From Tubulanus polymorphus (taxonomy: Eukaryota; Nemertea; Palaeonemertea; Tubulaniformes; Tubulanidae), in the NCBI RefSeq assembly GCF_964204645.1, contig NC_134026.1:18246650-18310649 (forward strand): a stretch of DNA of 64,000 nt, given 5' to 3'. Of this stretch, positions 1 to 11,993 are shown one piece after another. Numbering within the stretch: the first letter of the stretch is position 1; every line of letters begins with the position of its first letter. The notes under the pieces are model-generated. The model saw only the letters and a program-made list of their open reading frames with translations, ran no database searches and was not told where the DNA came from. The position numbers and the translations under genes are program-made.

Positions 1-220
1 TACAACTATCGCTCTTCTTCTTAACACATTCCCATCTTATCTTGTTATTACGCTCGTACTGTTTGGTGTACAAGTAGCCATCCATACATAACTTGTGGCC
101 TCCTCTTGACGTTTTAATAATTTCGTGCGGCATGTTTGCTGTAAATATTAACTATGATGATGTTTCCCCAAAAATTGGCCTTTTTATACAGTTTCCTATA
201 GCTGATAAGTAATCAAAAGC

Positions 221-312
221 AATGAATCCACTCACTCACTAATTAAGCGCACCCATTGGTTAATTACTAATGAATCCACTCACCCACTAATTAAGCGCAC
301 CTATTGGTTAAT
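221..312. repeat. Two-copy 48-bp tandem repeat
   Basis: A unit starting AATGAATCCACTCAC and ending ATTGGTTAAT occurs at 221 and again at 269, with a few substitutions. It is a local tandem duplication with no apparent coding role. Confidence 0.85.
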
Positions 313-1070
313 AAAGAGTTCTCATTGGTTTTGTTTTAATGCACTATATTAAGCATTTTCGGGTCTTTTTTATTAATGATTCAATTACAGTGGATTGTCA
401 GAGCAATTCCCTTTTTAATTCAAAACATTCTCAAAACAATTGAGTAAATCAAAAACAGTTTTGGAACCCTGCATCAATATTGGTTTTATTCAACAACTCT
501 CCTATTTCAGTATGTACAAGGCAACTTATGGATTCATAGAGAAATACTCATTTTAGTTTTAAAATGAATAACTGCAACAATGCGTTAATATATTGAATAA
601 TTAAATCCTTTGATCTAAGAAACAATGAGGATTAATAAGATTAAAGGTTTTATTAAATAAAGCAAATTGCCTTGCTATTGTCAGATTGAGTCAGGTGGAA
701 CTTGAATTTAGCTCACATGCTTAGGCAACATAATATTATACTAGAAATTCTGTTAATGTCCATCGATCAAAAATGAATTTTCATAATCAAATCATTTATT
801 TCCAATTATTTCATTAATAATATTAAATTGAACACTTGGAGGGAAAATGTATGTTTTTGGAGGGAAAGTAACTGAAGGGATAATGATTGAGGGATTTTGT
901 GTGGAGGGAAAATGGCCGGAGGAAAAATGACAGTGAATCCAGATTTTATCTCTTTGTGCCTGCTTTCCATTTGATTGAGACGTTGAATAAACCCAGGAAG
1001 AAAGACACTCTAAATATTTGGATGGATATATGAAAGCTGTGGGTACTGGAGTGTGTAATGGGTAGTGTAG

Positions 1071-1109
1071 TGTGATCTGTGTGCATTTGTGGCCAGCACA
1101 CAGATCACA
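1071..1109. other. Perfect 14-bp inverted repeat (hairpin)
   Basis: TGTGATCTGTGTGC at 1071-1084 is followed, after 11 bases, by its exact reverse complement at 1096-1109. The function is unknown. No matching transposon ends were seen around it. Confidence 0.8.
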
Positions 1110-1786
1110 TTGTTCAATGGGGTTTGGTCCAGGACTCGCGGGATTTTCAACAACACGAAGTAAAGTGTAATAAATGATGACTTGAATTGCATGACTACCT
1201 ACCACCCCTCATTATTGTTGGAAAACTAAACGTTCGGCACTGACTAAAAATTAGTAATAACATTTTAGAAATGGCCAGAATTTTAACTTAGGTTCTATCT
1301 CATTTTTATTTTACAATTGCGATTGATATAATTTTTTTTAAACGGCCGTTAAGGCTTCATGTTTCGTCTGCAATTCACTGCAAATAGTTACGCAACTACG
1401 CACATTTCAGTGTTTTTGGCAGCTGTACACTCAATCGGCACCGTTCGTGACTAGCTTCACTGCGGAATTATCATTAATTATCATCGCCATATCACATCAT
1501 CAACTTATATTGTGCCTTAAAACCCTAACAGCCGAAATAATTGAAATGCACACACTATTTCTATCATTGAAAATTGAGAGAGTGGCCATGTTTGTGGTTG
1601 CTGCTTCGCGTAAATCCCGCGCGGTGGCGCAACCGCGCGGAGTGGGGCCGATAATGGGCGGCGAGACGACGCGAAAAGCTACCCGAGCTGAGAGCCGCGA
1701 AAGCGAACGGAAAACAAGCTTTCTTTGTACGGGACAAACTCGTTATCCGCGAAAACCGTGACCGCGTACCGATGGACAGCCACTAG

Positions 1787-3823
1787 GAACCAGCGGAGGG
1801 ACTTTGCGTACAATTCGTAGACCGGACTGTCCTTGTATCTCGAAGTTGTTGTTATGTTATAGAATTTGTAAATAGTGTAAATTTATGTGACAGTTATCCA
1901 AATGTAAATAGAGATATCGTTGGCTCGCATGTAAATTCTCATACGGTAGATACATACCCTGATGTAAATAGTAACAATCATGTACCTGATGTAACTCCTA
2001 ACAATTTCATTTCTGATGTAAATAAGCGAAATATTAACACTTCTGATTTAAATAAGCAAAATGTAACTAGTACAGCAAACGCAGCAAACATAAGTGAAAT
2101 TCCTTGTATCAAATCATCATTAAAGTTTTCTACGCTGAATGTATGTGGCCTTATAGCTAAACTCGATATCCCAGAATTCTGTGAATTTATTAGCAATAAT
2201 GACATCACATGTCTAACTGAAACTCACTTAGATGATTTAGACGGTAATTTAGGTTGTAGCTTGCCCGCCTCCCATATGGCGCACTTTAAAAATAGGAAAA
2301 AATTTTCAAAAAAAGGATCAGGTGGCGTCGGTATCATATATAGGAAGTTCATGAAAAATAAAATAAAACCAATTTCGACTGACTCTCAGTTTGTATCTTG
2401 GTATTTATTAGATAAAGATTTATTTAATCGCGACAAACATGTACTTTTAGGTGTAATTTATATTCCTCCAGAAAATAGTCGTTATTATTCAGAAATAGCT
2501 ATCAGAGAAATTGAAATAGAGTTATTGCAATTGAAAGTTGAGTATGATTTCAATGTGTTAATTTCTGGTGACTTTAATGCTCACACCGCTTGTATGCCAG
2601 ACTTTTTGGAACCTGATAATCAGATAATTCAAGATGATAACTTAGACCCTATTGTTGACTCATTGATTAATTTAGGCGTTCCCACTACTAGAAATAATCA
2701 GGACAAAAGAAAGAATAATACAGGCTATCAACTAATAGATTTGTGTAAGAACCATTCACTAATTATCCTCAATGGCAGATGTGGCAATGATCAGACAGGT
2801 AATTATACTTTTAGGAACACTAGTGTCATCGATTATTTTGTGTGTGATTTAGAACTGTTTGGTTATGTTGAGGACTTTGAAATAATGCCTTTTGACCCAT
2901 TATTATCTGATGGACATAATCCTGTTAATCTGTGCGTGTATACGAATTCTAGGGACACCATTGCTAGCGATAATGAAAGGGGTAATGAACACGCGAACTT
3001 TAAAACTTCAATTAGGTGGGTCAGTACTAGATCAAATCAATTTTTCCTGAATGTAGAATCAAGATTACGAGATAATGATCTAGATAAGTTACTGTTGGAC
3101 GGGTTGCAAGATCTAGGAAATCAATCGCCAGATGACATTAATGGACTTACCGATAGATTTGTATCTTCTTTATTATCAAGTGCTGATGAGTGTAATTTGA
3201 TGTACCATAGAAAAAGTAGGAAAAGTAATAACTGCAAAAAAACGGTCCGCAACAGATGGTTTGGCAGGGACTGTAGAGATGCACAGAAGAAATATAATTA
3301 TATGAAAAAAAGATATAGGGGTTGCCCTACCCCTTCCAATTTTGAATCCCTTAAGAACTCGTCTAAAAACTATAAAAAGGTCATCCGAGAAAATAAGAAG
3401 AAACAAAAGGATGAATTTATTAAGGAATTGAGAGAATGCGAAATTAATAACCCAAAAAAGTATTGGTCGATGCTAAACTCTGCGAGCGGAACAAAAAATA
3501 ATGAGGCTAATATAGATATTGATATTTTTCTTGAACATTTTATGAGATTAAATGATTTGAATAATGTTAACAATGAAACCGATGACGGTGATGAGCCCCC
3601 AGACGTGGGTGACCACCCTGTCTATGACAATTATATTTTGAACAGTGATATAACCAGTGATGAGGTAATTAAGGCTATCTCTTTACTCAAAAACAATAAG
3701 GCCCCTGGCATTGATGGAATCACGAATGAGCTGTTGGGAGTTAGTCAGTATCCGTTTTTAGTTGATATATTACAAAAATTATTCAATTTAGTTCAGGATA
3801 TGTTCCAGAGATGTGGTCTATAG
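1787..3823 (+). CDS. LINE ORF, endonuclease domain and start of RT linker (frameshifted at its end)
   Basis: The frame is open from just after a TAG at 1784-1786 to the stop at 3821-3823. No ATG precedes the endonuclease region (first ATG about 2276), so the true start is lost or uses upstream sequence. The first ~110 codons are low complexity, with repeated Asp-Val-Asn motifs. From about 2120 an endonuclease/exonuclease/phosphatase fold is legible: an LNVCGL block, CLTETHL around 2212, SGDFNAHT around 2570 (catalytic Asp/Asn) and SDGHNPV around 2908 (the usual S-D-H motif). A basic linker follows and then KNNKAPGIDGI at about 3690, the entry to the RT domain. The frame then runs into a stop while the next frame carries on the RT, so a one-base indel lies near 3790-3800. 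This copy is probably not translatable through the junction. Confidence 0.85.
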   Translation, partial: EPAEGLCVQFVDRTVLVSRSCCYVIEFVNSVNLCDSYPNVNRDIVGSHVNSHTVDTYPDVNSNNHVPDVTPNNFISDVNKRNINTSDLNKQNVTSTANAANISEIPCIKSSLKFSTLNVCGLIAKLDIPEFCEFISNNDITCLTETHLDDLDGNLGCSLPASHMAHFKNRKKFSKKGSGGVGIIYRKFMKNKIKPISTDSQFVSWYLLDKDLFNRDKHVLLGVIYIPPENSRYYSEIAIREIEIELLQLKVEYDFNVLISGDFNAHTACMPDFLEPDNQIIQDDNLDPIVDSLINLGVPTTRNNQDKRKNNTGYQLIDLCKNHSLIILNGRCGNDQTGNYTFRNTSVIDYFVCDLELFGYVEDFEIMPFDPLLSDGHNPVNLCVYTNSRDTIASDNERGNEHANFKTSIRWVSTRSNQFFLNVESRLRDNDLDKLLLDGLQDLGNQSPDDINGLTDRFVSSLLSSADECNLMYHRKSRKSNNCKKTVRNRWFGRDCRDAQKKYNYMKKRYRGCPTPSNFESLKNSSKNYKKVIRENKKKQKDEFIKELRECEINNPKKYWSMLNSASGTKNNEANIDIDIFLEHFMRLNDLNNVNNETDDGDEPPDVGDHPVYDNYILNSDITSDEVIKAISLLKNNKAPGIDGITNELLGVSQYPFLVDILQKLFNLVQDMFQRCGL

Positions 3824-5583
3824 GCGTCATCAAACCCATTTTCAAAAAGAATGGCGATCCCTCTAATCCTGATAATTATAGAGGTATTACCTTAGTTAGC
3901 TGTCTCGGTAAATTATTTACAAGTATCCTAAATCAAAGATTGTCAACATTTCTAGATACGAATCACATTATAAGTGAAGCCCAGGCTGGCTTTAGATCGA
4001 AATATTCCACCATTGATCATATTTACACGCTTAAAACAATCGTAGAGCTGTATCTTTGTCAGGGAAGAAGACTTTTTTGCGCCTTTGTTGATTTTAAGAA
4101 AGCTTTCGACTCGATTTGTAGGGTAAAGTTATGGCGAAAATTGATTGCTAACAATGTTAATGGAAACTTTTTCAATGTGGTCAAAAATATGTATAACTCC
4201 ATAAAATCATGTGTTGAATTAAATGGTTGCACGTCACAATACTTTGCAGCTGATAGAGGCTTAAGACAAGGCGAAAATCTCTCACCTATCCTCTTTTCGT
4301 TATTCTTAAACGACATTGAAGAATTTTTCATTGATCGTGGAAAACCGACTTTGTCATTTATAGAAAAACTAAATTTGAATCGTGATCAGGATATTGATAC
4401 TTTACTGAATTTATTCATAATACTATACGCAGATGATACAGTTATTCTTGCTGAGGATGAGAAATCTCTTCAGCTACACTTAGATACCTTATTTGAATAT
4501 TGCGCGGCTAATGGTCTCACTGTTAACTCAGAGAAAACTAAAGTACTAGTATTTGCGCGAAGTAAATCCCGGATAAAAACGATTTCGAAATTTATGTTTG
4601 GTGATCAAGAGTTAGAGGTAGTTGAAGTTTATGTTTATCTCGGAGTAAAATTCAATTGGAATGGTAACTTTGCTAAGGCAAAAAAGTATCTTTACGATAA
4701 AGCTATCAGAGCTATGTTTTCGATCGTTCAAAAAGGCAGACGTTTGAAATTGCCCATAGATGTTATGTTTAAATTATTTGATACGTGTGTTGCTCCAATA
4801 GCCATGTATGGGTGTGAGATCTGGGGATATGAAAATCTTGATTTATTAGAAAATATTCATTGCTTCTTCTGTAAAATCTTAATGAAAGTGACGAAATATT
4901 CTCGCAACTTACAAGTTTTATCAGAGCTAGGACGTTACCCTTTGAATATAGATGTTAGACGCAGGATGATTAACTTTTGGGTGAAAACAGTATCTGGAAA
5001 GCAAACCAAACTTAATTCAATACTCTATAAAATATCTTTCAATTTATTTTTAAGGGATAAATTTAAGAGCCCTTGGTTATCATATATAAAGAAAACGTTT
5101 GATGACTGTGGTTTGTCCTGCATTTGGACGCAGCAATTCATGACTAACAGTAAATCTTTTTCAAAACGAATAAAACAGATACTCCGTGACCAGCACCTTC
5201 AAGAAACTGTATCAGCCATAAATACTAATCCGATATACACTAACTTTAGGCAATATAAAAATGATATTAGGTTAGAGAAGTATATAATAGAACTTGGTGA
5301 TGACTTAGGAACTAGTTTATTTGAATTTAGGGTCGGGTCCTATATTTTACCTGTGAACAAATTTTCAAACCTTCATTTAGACAGAGCCGATAGAATATGC
5401 CCCACTTGTAATACTTTAGGTGACGAATCCCATTTTCTGTTTGACTGTACCTTACTTAACGAACAACGCAAAAACTTTTTGAATTTGAATACCTTTAATA
5501 CCCTTGATATTCTGAAAAACCCAACGGTCAACTTAGCTAAATTCATTAAGACCGGCTTAGATGTATATAGATCCCTCCAATAG
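3811..5583 (+). CDS. LINE reverse transcriptase and C-terminal zinc motif
   Basis: This is the RT continuation, offset by one frame from the endonuclease frame. The RT blocks appear in order: NYRGITLVSCLGKLF at about 3877, SEAQAGFRSKYSTIDH, VDFKKAFDS at about 4087 (first catalytic Asp), GLRQGENLSPILFSLF at about 4258, and the catalytic box YADDTVIL at about 4426. The thumb and C-terminal region follow. Near the end is a Cys/His cluster, CPTCN...ESHFLFDC, at about 5400-5450, like the C-terminal zinc-binding motif of many CR1/L2/I-type elements. Apart from the upstream frameshift the frame is clean over 590 codons, so the insertion looks fairly young. The stop is followed by AT-rich repeats and the hexanucleotide tail. 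Confidence 0.9.
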   Translation: MWSIGVIKPIFKKNGDPSNPDNYRGITLVSCLGKLFTSILNQRLSTFLDTNHIISEAQAGFRSKYSTIDHIYTLKTIVELYLCQGRRLFCAFVDFKKAFDSICRVKLWRKLIANNVNGNFFNVVKNMYNSIKSCVELNGCTSQYFAADRGLRQGENLSPILFSLFLNDIEEFFIDRGKPTLSFIEKLNLNRDQDIDTLLNLFIILYADDTVILAEDEKSLQLHLDTLFEYCAANGLTVNSEKTKVLVFARSKSRIKTISKFMFGDQELEVVEVYVYLGVKFNWNGNFAKAKKYLYDKAIRAMFSIVQKGRRLKLPIDVMFKLFDTCVAPIAMYGCEIWGYENLDLLENIHCFFCKILMKVTKYSRNLQVLSELGRYPLNIDVRRRMINFWVKTVSGKQTKLNSILYKISFNLFLRDKFKSPWLSYIKKTFDDCGLSCIWTQQFMTNSKSFSKRIKQILRDQHLQETVSAINTNPIYTNFRQYKNDIRLEKYIIELGDDLGTSLFEFRVGSYILPVNKFSNLHLDRADRICPTCNTLGDESHFLFDCTLLNEQRKNFLNLNTFNTLDILKNPTVNLAKFIKTGLDVYRSLQ

Positions 5584-5660
5584 TATATATAGTATTGTAA
5601 ATAGTTGATGTATATAATAGTATATATAGTATTGTAAATAGTTGATGTATATATATATTT
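5583..5660 (+). repeat. Short AT-rich tandem duplication in LINE 3' UTR
   Basis: A unit of about 37 bp containing AGTATTGTAAATAGTTGATG is present twice just after the LINE stop codon. Confidence 0.7.
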
Positions 5661-5806
5661 CGTTACGTTTACATTCTCTAGATTTTAATCACTTTAGTGT
5701 TGTTTTGTAAATATTTGTATATACATGTGTAATAGTTTTCCTCCATATACCATGGAAATGGTTGGAGTGTAAATAAATCGTAATCGTAATCGTAATCGGG
5801 CCGATA

Positions 5807-6342
5807 CGTCCAGTATTAGTAAATTAATTCAATCGTTCGAATGGTCAGTTTTGCAAAAATCTGCCACACGCAAAAAGTCCGTTACTTCAATTCAATCACC
5901 GTGAACATCAACGGCCTTGAACCTTCACTAGCGCTACTGTCGCTAAAGGGCTCAGACACACCGGGCGATTTAGTCGACAGAAATCACCTTTCATAAGTTA
6001 ATCATGTGAATCGATGAAGTACCGTGATTGGTCGCCTGACACACAAGCCTAAATTACCGGCGACGAAAATGGCCCACCATGTGCCCCCCCCGCTTTGATT
6101 CTTTTCTTTACCGAGCGAGGATTCTGTGGATTGGTGCGCGTGTTGCACCGATGAATTTCTCGCAATTCATGTACAAATAAATAACGGATTCTATTTTAAA
6201 AATTAAATTCGTTCCTGCTTTTCGAATGGACCCGGCCACCAGGGGTTTATTTTTACAAATTTTCAGCATGATTTTTCCGACCCGGCAACTGCGGAGAAAG
6301 AAGGTATATCACTTTTTTGCCCTATTTTACAATGCAGCATTA
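5807..6342. other. Intergenic, nothing recognised
   Basis: This spacer between the LINE and the 607-bp TIR element has no coding or RNA signature that I can support. Confidence 0.4.
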
Positions 6343-6949
6343 GGCCACACAAAGAAATACCAGTTTCTCATCAGATTTTTTCTTGAAAGTGACGAGGGCG
6401 GCTGAATTTTATTTTTTTTTGCTTTTGCCAAATAAAAAAGTTTAAATAAAAAGCTCAACCTATGAATTATAGAACAGACGCGGGAGGGGAAGTTTTTTTT
6501 ACCAATGTCAAACAAATACCAGTAATGCGAGTAGAACATATGCAAAAAACTTTATTTAGAATTACGTAGCTCACCAAAACCTATAAAATCAAACTACATG
6601 TATATATATCGAGTCATTTAATCGAAACTGAAACAATCCCCTTCGCTATTTTCACGCTTCCGCGAAATGATGTAAAAGGAAACGAACCTGGCGCTGTTTG
6701 TGTCACCATGAATAAATGTGCATTACCAGTACGTCGATGATGAGTATATAAACACTCGCAGAAAAAACCACTGTCGTACACTATATAGCTATGCGGGCGA
6801 ACGGTTTTTAATTTTTGTTAGAAAAAGACGATTAATTCTTTGCCGATGCAGGCTAGCGCATTTGTCTTTTTAATTTTTATTAGGGACTTTTTTATGACAC
6901 GGGTGGCATTTTACTTTCTTGAGAAACTAGGGTATTTCTTTGTGTGGCC
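6343..6949. mobile_element. 607-bp TIR element, PIF/Harbinger-like MITE
   Basis: The ends are inverted copies of GGCCACACAAAGAAATACC followed by a diverged AGTTTCTC block. The left end starts at 6343 and the right end finishes at 6949. Both are flanked by TTA (6340-6342 and 6950-6952), the 3-bp TWA target duplication typical of PIF/Harbinger transposons. There is no transposase ORF, so it is non-autonomous. Superfamily assignment rests on TSD length only. Confidence 0.75.
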
Positions 6950-6952
6950 TTA

Positions 6953-9900
6953 ATTAAATTAATAAAAAGCTTAATGGTGGTTGAATACGCAGAACCCGTA
7001 GATGCGGCTCACCCGACGCACATCCTTGGGTACAGGCCCGATACACCAGTCACTGTGGGGTCAACAGTCAATGTTGTATAGGCCTGCGTAGGTTCTCAAT
7101 TTTTTCGTTTGGAAGTATTGTTAATTTGTTGAGTGACGATAGTAATAAATTATCACAAAGGCCTACCGGGTACCGGTAATGAAAACGTTCGGCCAGTGCC
7201 TTGTCCGACAAGGGGTATCCATGTGGAAAGTGACAGAACAGGTTAAAATTGACCCATTCTTTCTTTATTAATCATGCTCAACTTTTCTATGCTCAACTCG
7301 AGGAACTATTATTGGGCATATAAGATGAAAGATAAGATAAGGCATAAAAGAATGGGACTATTTAAACCGGTTCTGGAGTCGAGCCGGTACGTAACATCTT
7401 GTGGGTCCAAGATAACCATCTGAACCGGTTTTATCAAAGCGTGTTGTGAACGCCCACCCAGATATAAATTTTAGACATAAACGCCGTGTTCATTCGTTTC
7501 TTCCTGAACCGGGATGTCAATTTTCAAGCTGTTAACCTTTTGTGGGACTCGGTGCGCCTTTCATCAGTGCTCGTATATTCCGCCCTGCGGACGAGAAAAT
7601 CCTCATTGAATCACAAAGAGTGGATTAGGTCCCTACCTAGTTAAAGTTTTGAAGTTTGTTTTTCATTCCATCATAACCAATGTAACAAGATTGCCAAACA
7701 AACATGAAGAGCCATGACGTTTACTTAGTGTTGCTAGCATTTGAATTGAAGGTTTAATGTAGGTAGCTAATCATTGAACTATGTAAGACCCGAGGTAAAA
7801 TACAGATTATCAAGAAATTAGAATATTTGAAATAATTTCAATTAGTTAATAAGTTACATGTATTATTGAATGCTTATTTCTTCATTAATTGCTGTCACAT
7901 GAGAAAAGATCATTATTTTTTGTTTGGTGCGTTGCTGCACTGAGATATGGATGACGTACGCACGCCGTTGAGTTCAATTTGATATGTATTTGTCATCGGG
8001 ACAGGATGGAGAATCAATAGTTTCCTGTCCTCGTCACTGTTTATCCAAGTCATTGACAGAGATAACAGTGCCGCGTGTGGTTGTTATATTACTGACATTT
8101 CTGACGCTAGCGTGTTAGGAGACTAAAACACCGCACTGATAAAATATGGATATACTCATGTCAACGTCGTATATCTTACCTCCAATATCGTCCAGAATCT
8201 GAATTCCCGCTCTATGACAAAGACCGGATGAGTTTTGAGTAAGTACATATTGTAAATCCGATGACAAATGGGGCCGATTCCGGTACATTTTATTCTATTA
8301 GACACGGAGAAAAGAACTGCCAAGAAATCAGTGAGTTCATTGAGTGCAATTCTTATCGCATGGTTTTAAGTATGAATATGACGTTTGTCGTGGTCTATAG
8401 GTTCATATGAAATTTGCAGAGAAAGGGGTGCTTAGGACCGACTTTTCTTTATAATTGGGTAGGGGAGTTTTAGTTAAGTCATTCCAACAACAATTGTGAG
8501 GTTTCGTTTACTAAAAACGTGCAACTTACACCGACTGATAGTAATCAATCATGCCAAGATGTTCAGATGTGTACTGATAATAATTGTCGACCATCGAACA
8601 CTGTTAAAATCATTCGTCGAAAAACGTTAAATTTTTGGGGTTTATTTTTTACATAATCCCCAGTAATTTCACAGATTGCTCTAGATTTTTATAAATTCTG
8701 TTGAAAATCAGGGTAAATCCGTTTTGTCTAGAAAATTCTTAAGAAGCCACTACAGAACCTACTTTTACTTGTGCTCTGCATTCACGAAAAGGAATCTTGC
8801 GTACCGTTATACCGGCTTTTTATTTATTACGTGAATACCACGCACCGTTCAAATGTGCCAAATCTTATAAGGGTTATGTTTACTAATTGAGATGAAAATA
8901 GGCTTGCCTTTTTCATTGAAGATACAACCAATTTTCAATGCCAAAATTCTACTTATGGTGTTGTTAAGTACGTATGCTGCTCTAATATAGAATAACGCAC
9001 AGCTGTTATCCAATTTTGTCCAGGTAGGCCAAGTGATTTGAGATCCGTTCTCTGAGATTAGTCTAATTTAAACACCCGGATTTTCAAATGCATGATTATA
9101 CCAGCAAGTCTATAAAATATTTGACAAAACTGATCTATAGTACACCAAAGTCAACCATTTGCATATAGGTATATATAAACTGAAAGAATCCACTATTTTA
9201 TTTTGTTTTGTTGTAAATTCCGGCTTTTTCTTTGCAATTCCATATAGCCTTTTTATTTTAGTATCACTTTAATCATAATTTCCAGCGAGTAGTCCTCAAA
9301 ATAGGCCACAGCACATTGTAGGAGCATAAGACGGTGTAATCTGCATATATATTGAGCCATATAGATTTGTTGCCGAAGCCAGTTCGCCTATCATTTGATA
9401 GAATACTAATCATCTATAAAAATCGAAACCTACCGGCGAACAATTTTCGCCCCATCTTAGCACAATAAAACTGCTGGAATATTCAGATGCCTGACGATTA
9501 GTTAATTACCTGTATTTTACTATTCACATTGGGATAACGCACGTGCAAATAACACCAGTGTTTATTTGTCTTTGCCAAAGGACTTTACGCCATATCGTAT
9601 CAAATACTTGCTTAAAATAGTTAAGCATACAACTCGCGAATTTTAATATATTCTTTAACTTCAGTACGACACGATCAAGGATACTTTGATCTTTCCGAAA
9701 TCCCGCCCGGTTGTGTGATACAGTAGTATATGTTTTCGTAGTACATTAGTTTGCTTTACCAATGCGGCTGAGGTGTCAGTATATAATGGTAGCTTATCAA
9801 AGTGGTGTCATAAGATATATCGACCTGCGTTTAGCAGGAAATATTAAAGTGTTAAATGTCGGTGATTTCTTCCCTAATGATGGTTGTTCAACGCATAAAC

Positions 9901-11989
9901 GAGATCTTTTCTCGTGCAAGGATAAGAATCTCAACTGCGTTACCGCGATAATCTAAAAACTTGTCAAGATAAAATCCTTAGAATTTTGTGGTAGGTGTGG
10001 TTGCATGAAGATCAACCGAACCCCAAGATGGTTGCCTAACAGGCCATCTTATATTCCTAAAAAGTGCATTGTGGTCTCTAACTGTGAACATATTTCATTT
10101 AAAACATTGAAATTGCGCATAAGATATATGATATTATGTTATATCAGTAGATGGATCTAGGACATGAGTCAAGATGGCCATCTTTCAAAAATGTACCTTT
10201 TGGCTTAACTGTGAATTTATTTCATTTTGAACAATGATATCTCATGAATTTTCAAAGTCAACTCATAGGACCGGTCGGCGGAATCGAATAAGATTACTTC
10301 GTCAAGAATGTCATAAAATGCCTCCATTCTTTGACGCCCTCGAAATTGTGACTTTGGCATGTTCCAAGTTTCTTCCAAAAATATTTATCTATGATAAAGC
10401 CGGACCTATATTTCTTAGCTTCCATCCGGTCCCATAGTAATGATGATTCATAGACTTAATATAGTATTTCTTTCATTTTTACCATGATATCGGGGTTCGG
10501 AAATTATCAAATTATAACAATCTATTTACCGGGGAAATAGTTTTTAACCATGGGTCAACATTTGACTTAAAGATGTATAAGTTGGTATGCATATCTTTCT
10601 CCTACGCAAAGAATAACTCCGTAATTTTTTACCCACTATCACATCGGTGGAGTGATGTTTTTTGATTTGCCTTTGTCAAAATCTGTTTTTTAAGCCGAAT
10701 GCGTACAGGGAGCGTCCAAAAAGTACGTAACGATCAAAACAATTTTTGTGTTTAAAAATGCGGACCTTTTTCCTATTTCCAAGAGTTATCTTATCTCGAT
10801 AAATAATTGTCGTCTTTTGTTGGCACCTTTTACTGATAATCCCACATATCCAAGTTAGAACTCATGATGGAATAAAATTTTTTTCCAATAATTTCTTGTT
10901 TCATCGCACAAATACATATATAGAATAAATACACTACTACCTGGTGATTTTTCGAAAGGGTTTTCTGAAATTCATACTTAAATTGTCTTCTTTCTTGAAC
11001 GAAAACGCTGGCCTAGTGGGTCGGAATTTTATCGTGTAAGTCTGAAAACGACTAACTCTCAATCACGAATTCAGGTTATCACATAAGGGAAAAGTGTTGC
11101 TGGACCGTTTAGTTACCCTGGACACTCAGTGGCTGGCGTGATGCTGCTTCTATATGATCGGTCTATAAGATTGATGCAGTAAGTGCGCTGTTAAGGTTTC
11201 CTAGCGGGTGTTTTACGCAAGTCGTTACCATTTTGCTTCGTGCTTCAGTTATCATGATAATTGAATTGACACACTACCGTCGTTACCGTGATCCGGCTAT
11301 TCACTATCGTATAGAAGGAAATCTACATTACCTGCCGCCGAACGTTTTGAAATAACCATTGTGCCTTACCGTTCTATTCAAAAAGTCTGGGTCCTTTATT
11401 GTCTTACTCAACTGTTAAGAATAGCTACATTGGTTTGATGTAAATGTGTTTAATTATGAAAAATATGAATTTTTGATATCATATGTATGATATTATTCCT
11501 GATATCCAGCTCTCACTGCCCAGAGTTGAATATATTGAAGCAGCCCAGCATATTTTTGACTTGATTTATATACTATTTTATCCATCCCCTGATTTTCAAT
11601 TTAGCAGAAATGAGATAGAAGACATAATCAACCATTATTGGTATCTGCTAAGTCATGTAGCCTTCATGTAACTTTGAATGTCCTTAAATTATTATGCATG
11701 TAAATTAGTTTTCCAATTGAATGTGAATTTTTTGTATTTTGTATTCTCTTCTTCTCCTGTAGTCTGTACTTTTTGTACGAAATGAAGACGTATTATTATT
11801 ATATGAATATTGGTTAGTTTTTTATAGACTGTTGGTGAAAATATTATGCAATTCTAACTCTAATTTGTAAAGGAATGGATCTGTTACGTATTTGGGATAC
11901 CACAGTTGGATTCTTTTGAGGAAATTCGTCAATGTTAAAGTGGTGTTAAACGAATATGAATTGAAATATGTCTTTTATTTATATTTCAG
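6953..11989. other. Intergenic upstream of the IL-17-like gene, no gene recognised
   Basis: About 5 kb with only short, compositionally random open frames and no splice-consistent protein family. A sequence near 10712 (GAGCGTCCAAAAAGTACGTA) resembles ends of DNA transposons seen in many animals, but I could not find its partner. Upstream non-coding exons of the IL-17-like gene may lie here. The first coding exon is preceded by an acceptor-like TTTCAG at 11984-11989. Confidence 0.4.
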
Positions 11990-11993
11990 GATC

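Larger units (their letters stand above)
1..1440. other. AT-rich intergenic stretch, no gene recognised
   Basis: I see no spliced or unspliced reading frame with recognisable protein features. The open frames on the minus strand at about 790-1205 are low-complexity and resemble no family I know. The stretch holds a two-copy tandem repeat and a perfect 14-bp hairpin, listed separately. Confidence 0.5.
1654..5797 (+). mobile_element. Non-LTR retrotransposon (LINE), nearly full length, one frameshift
   Basis: The element carries an apurinic-type endonuclease and a reverse transcriptase in tandem. It ends in a hexanucleotide tail: about four TAATCG-type repeats at roughly 5775-5797. The 9-mer GGGCCGATA occurs at 1645-1653 and immediately after the tail at 5798-5806, which would fit a target-site duplication and set the 5' end at 1654. 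The 5' leader is GC-rich compared with its surroundings, as is common for LINE 5' UTRs. The RT architecture and short microsatellite tail recall the CR1/L2/jockey group, but I cannot assign the clade. No first ORF (gag-like, zinc-knuckle) is visible, so the element may lack ORF1 or be 5' truncated. Confidence 0.85.

Noticed and set aside
792-1205. 137-codon minus-strand frame as a gene
   Set aside because: Low complexity, no domain, no splice context, and it contains the perfect hairpin.
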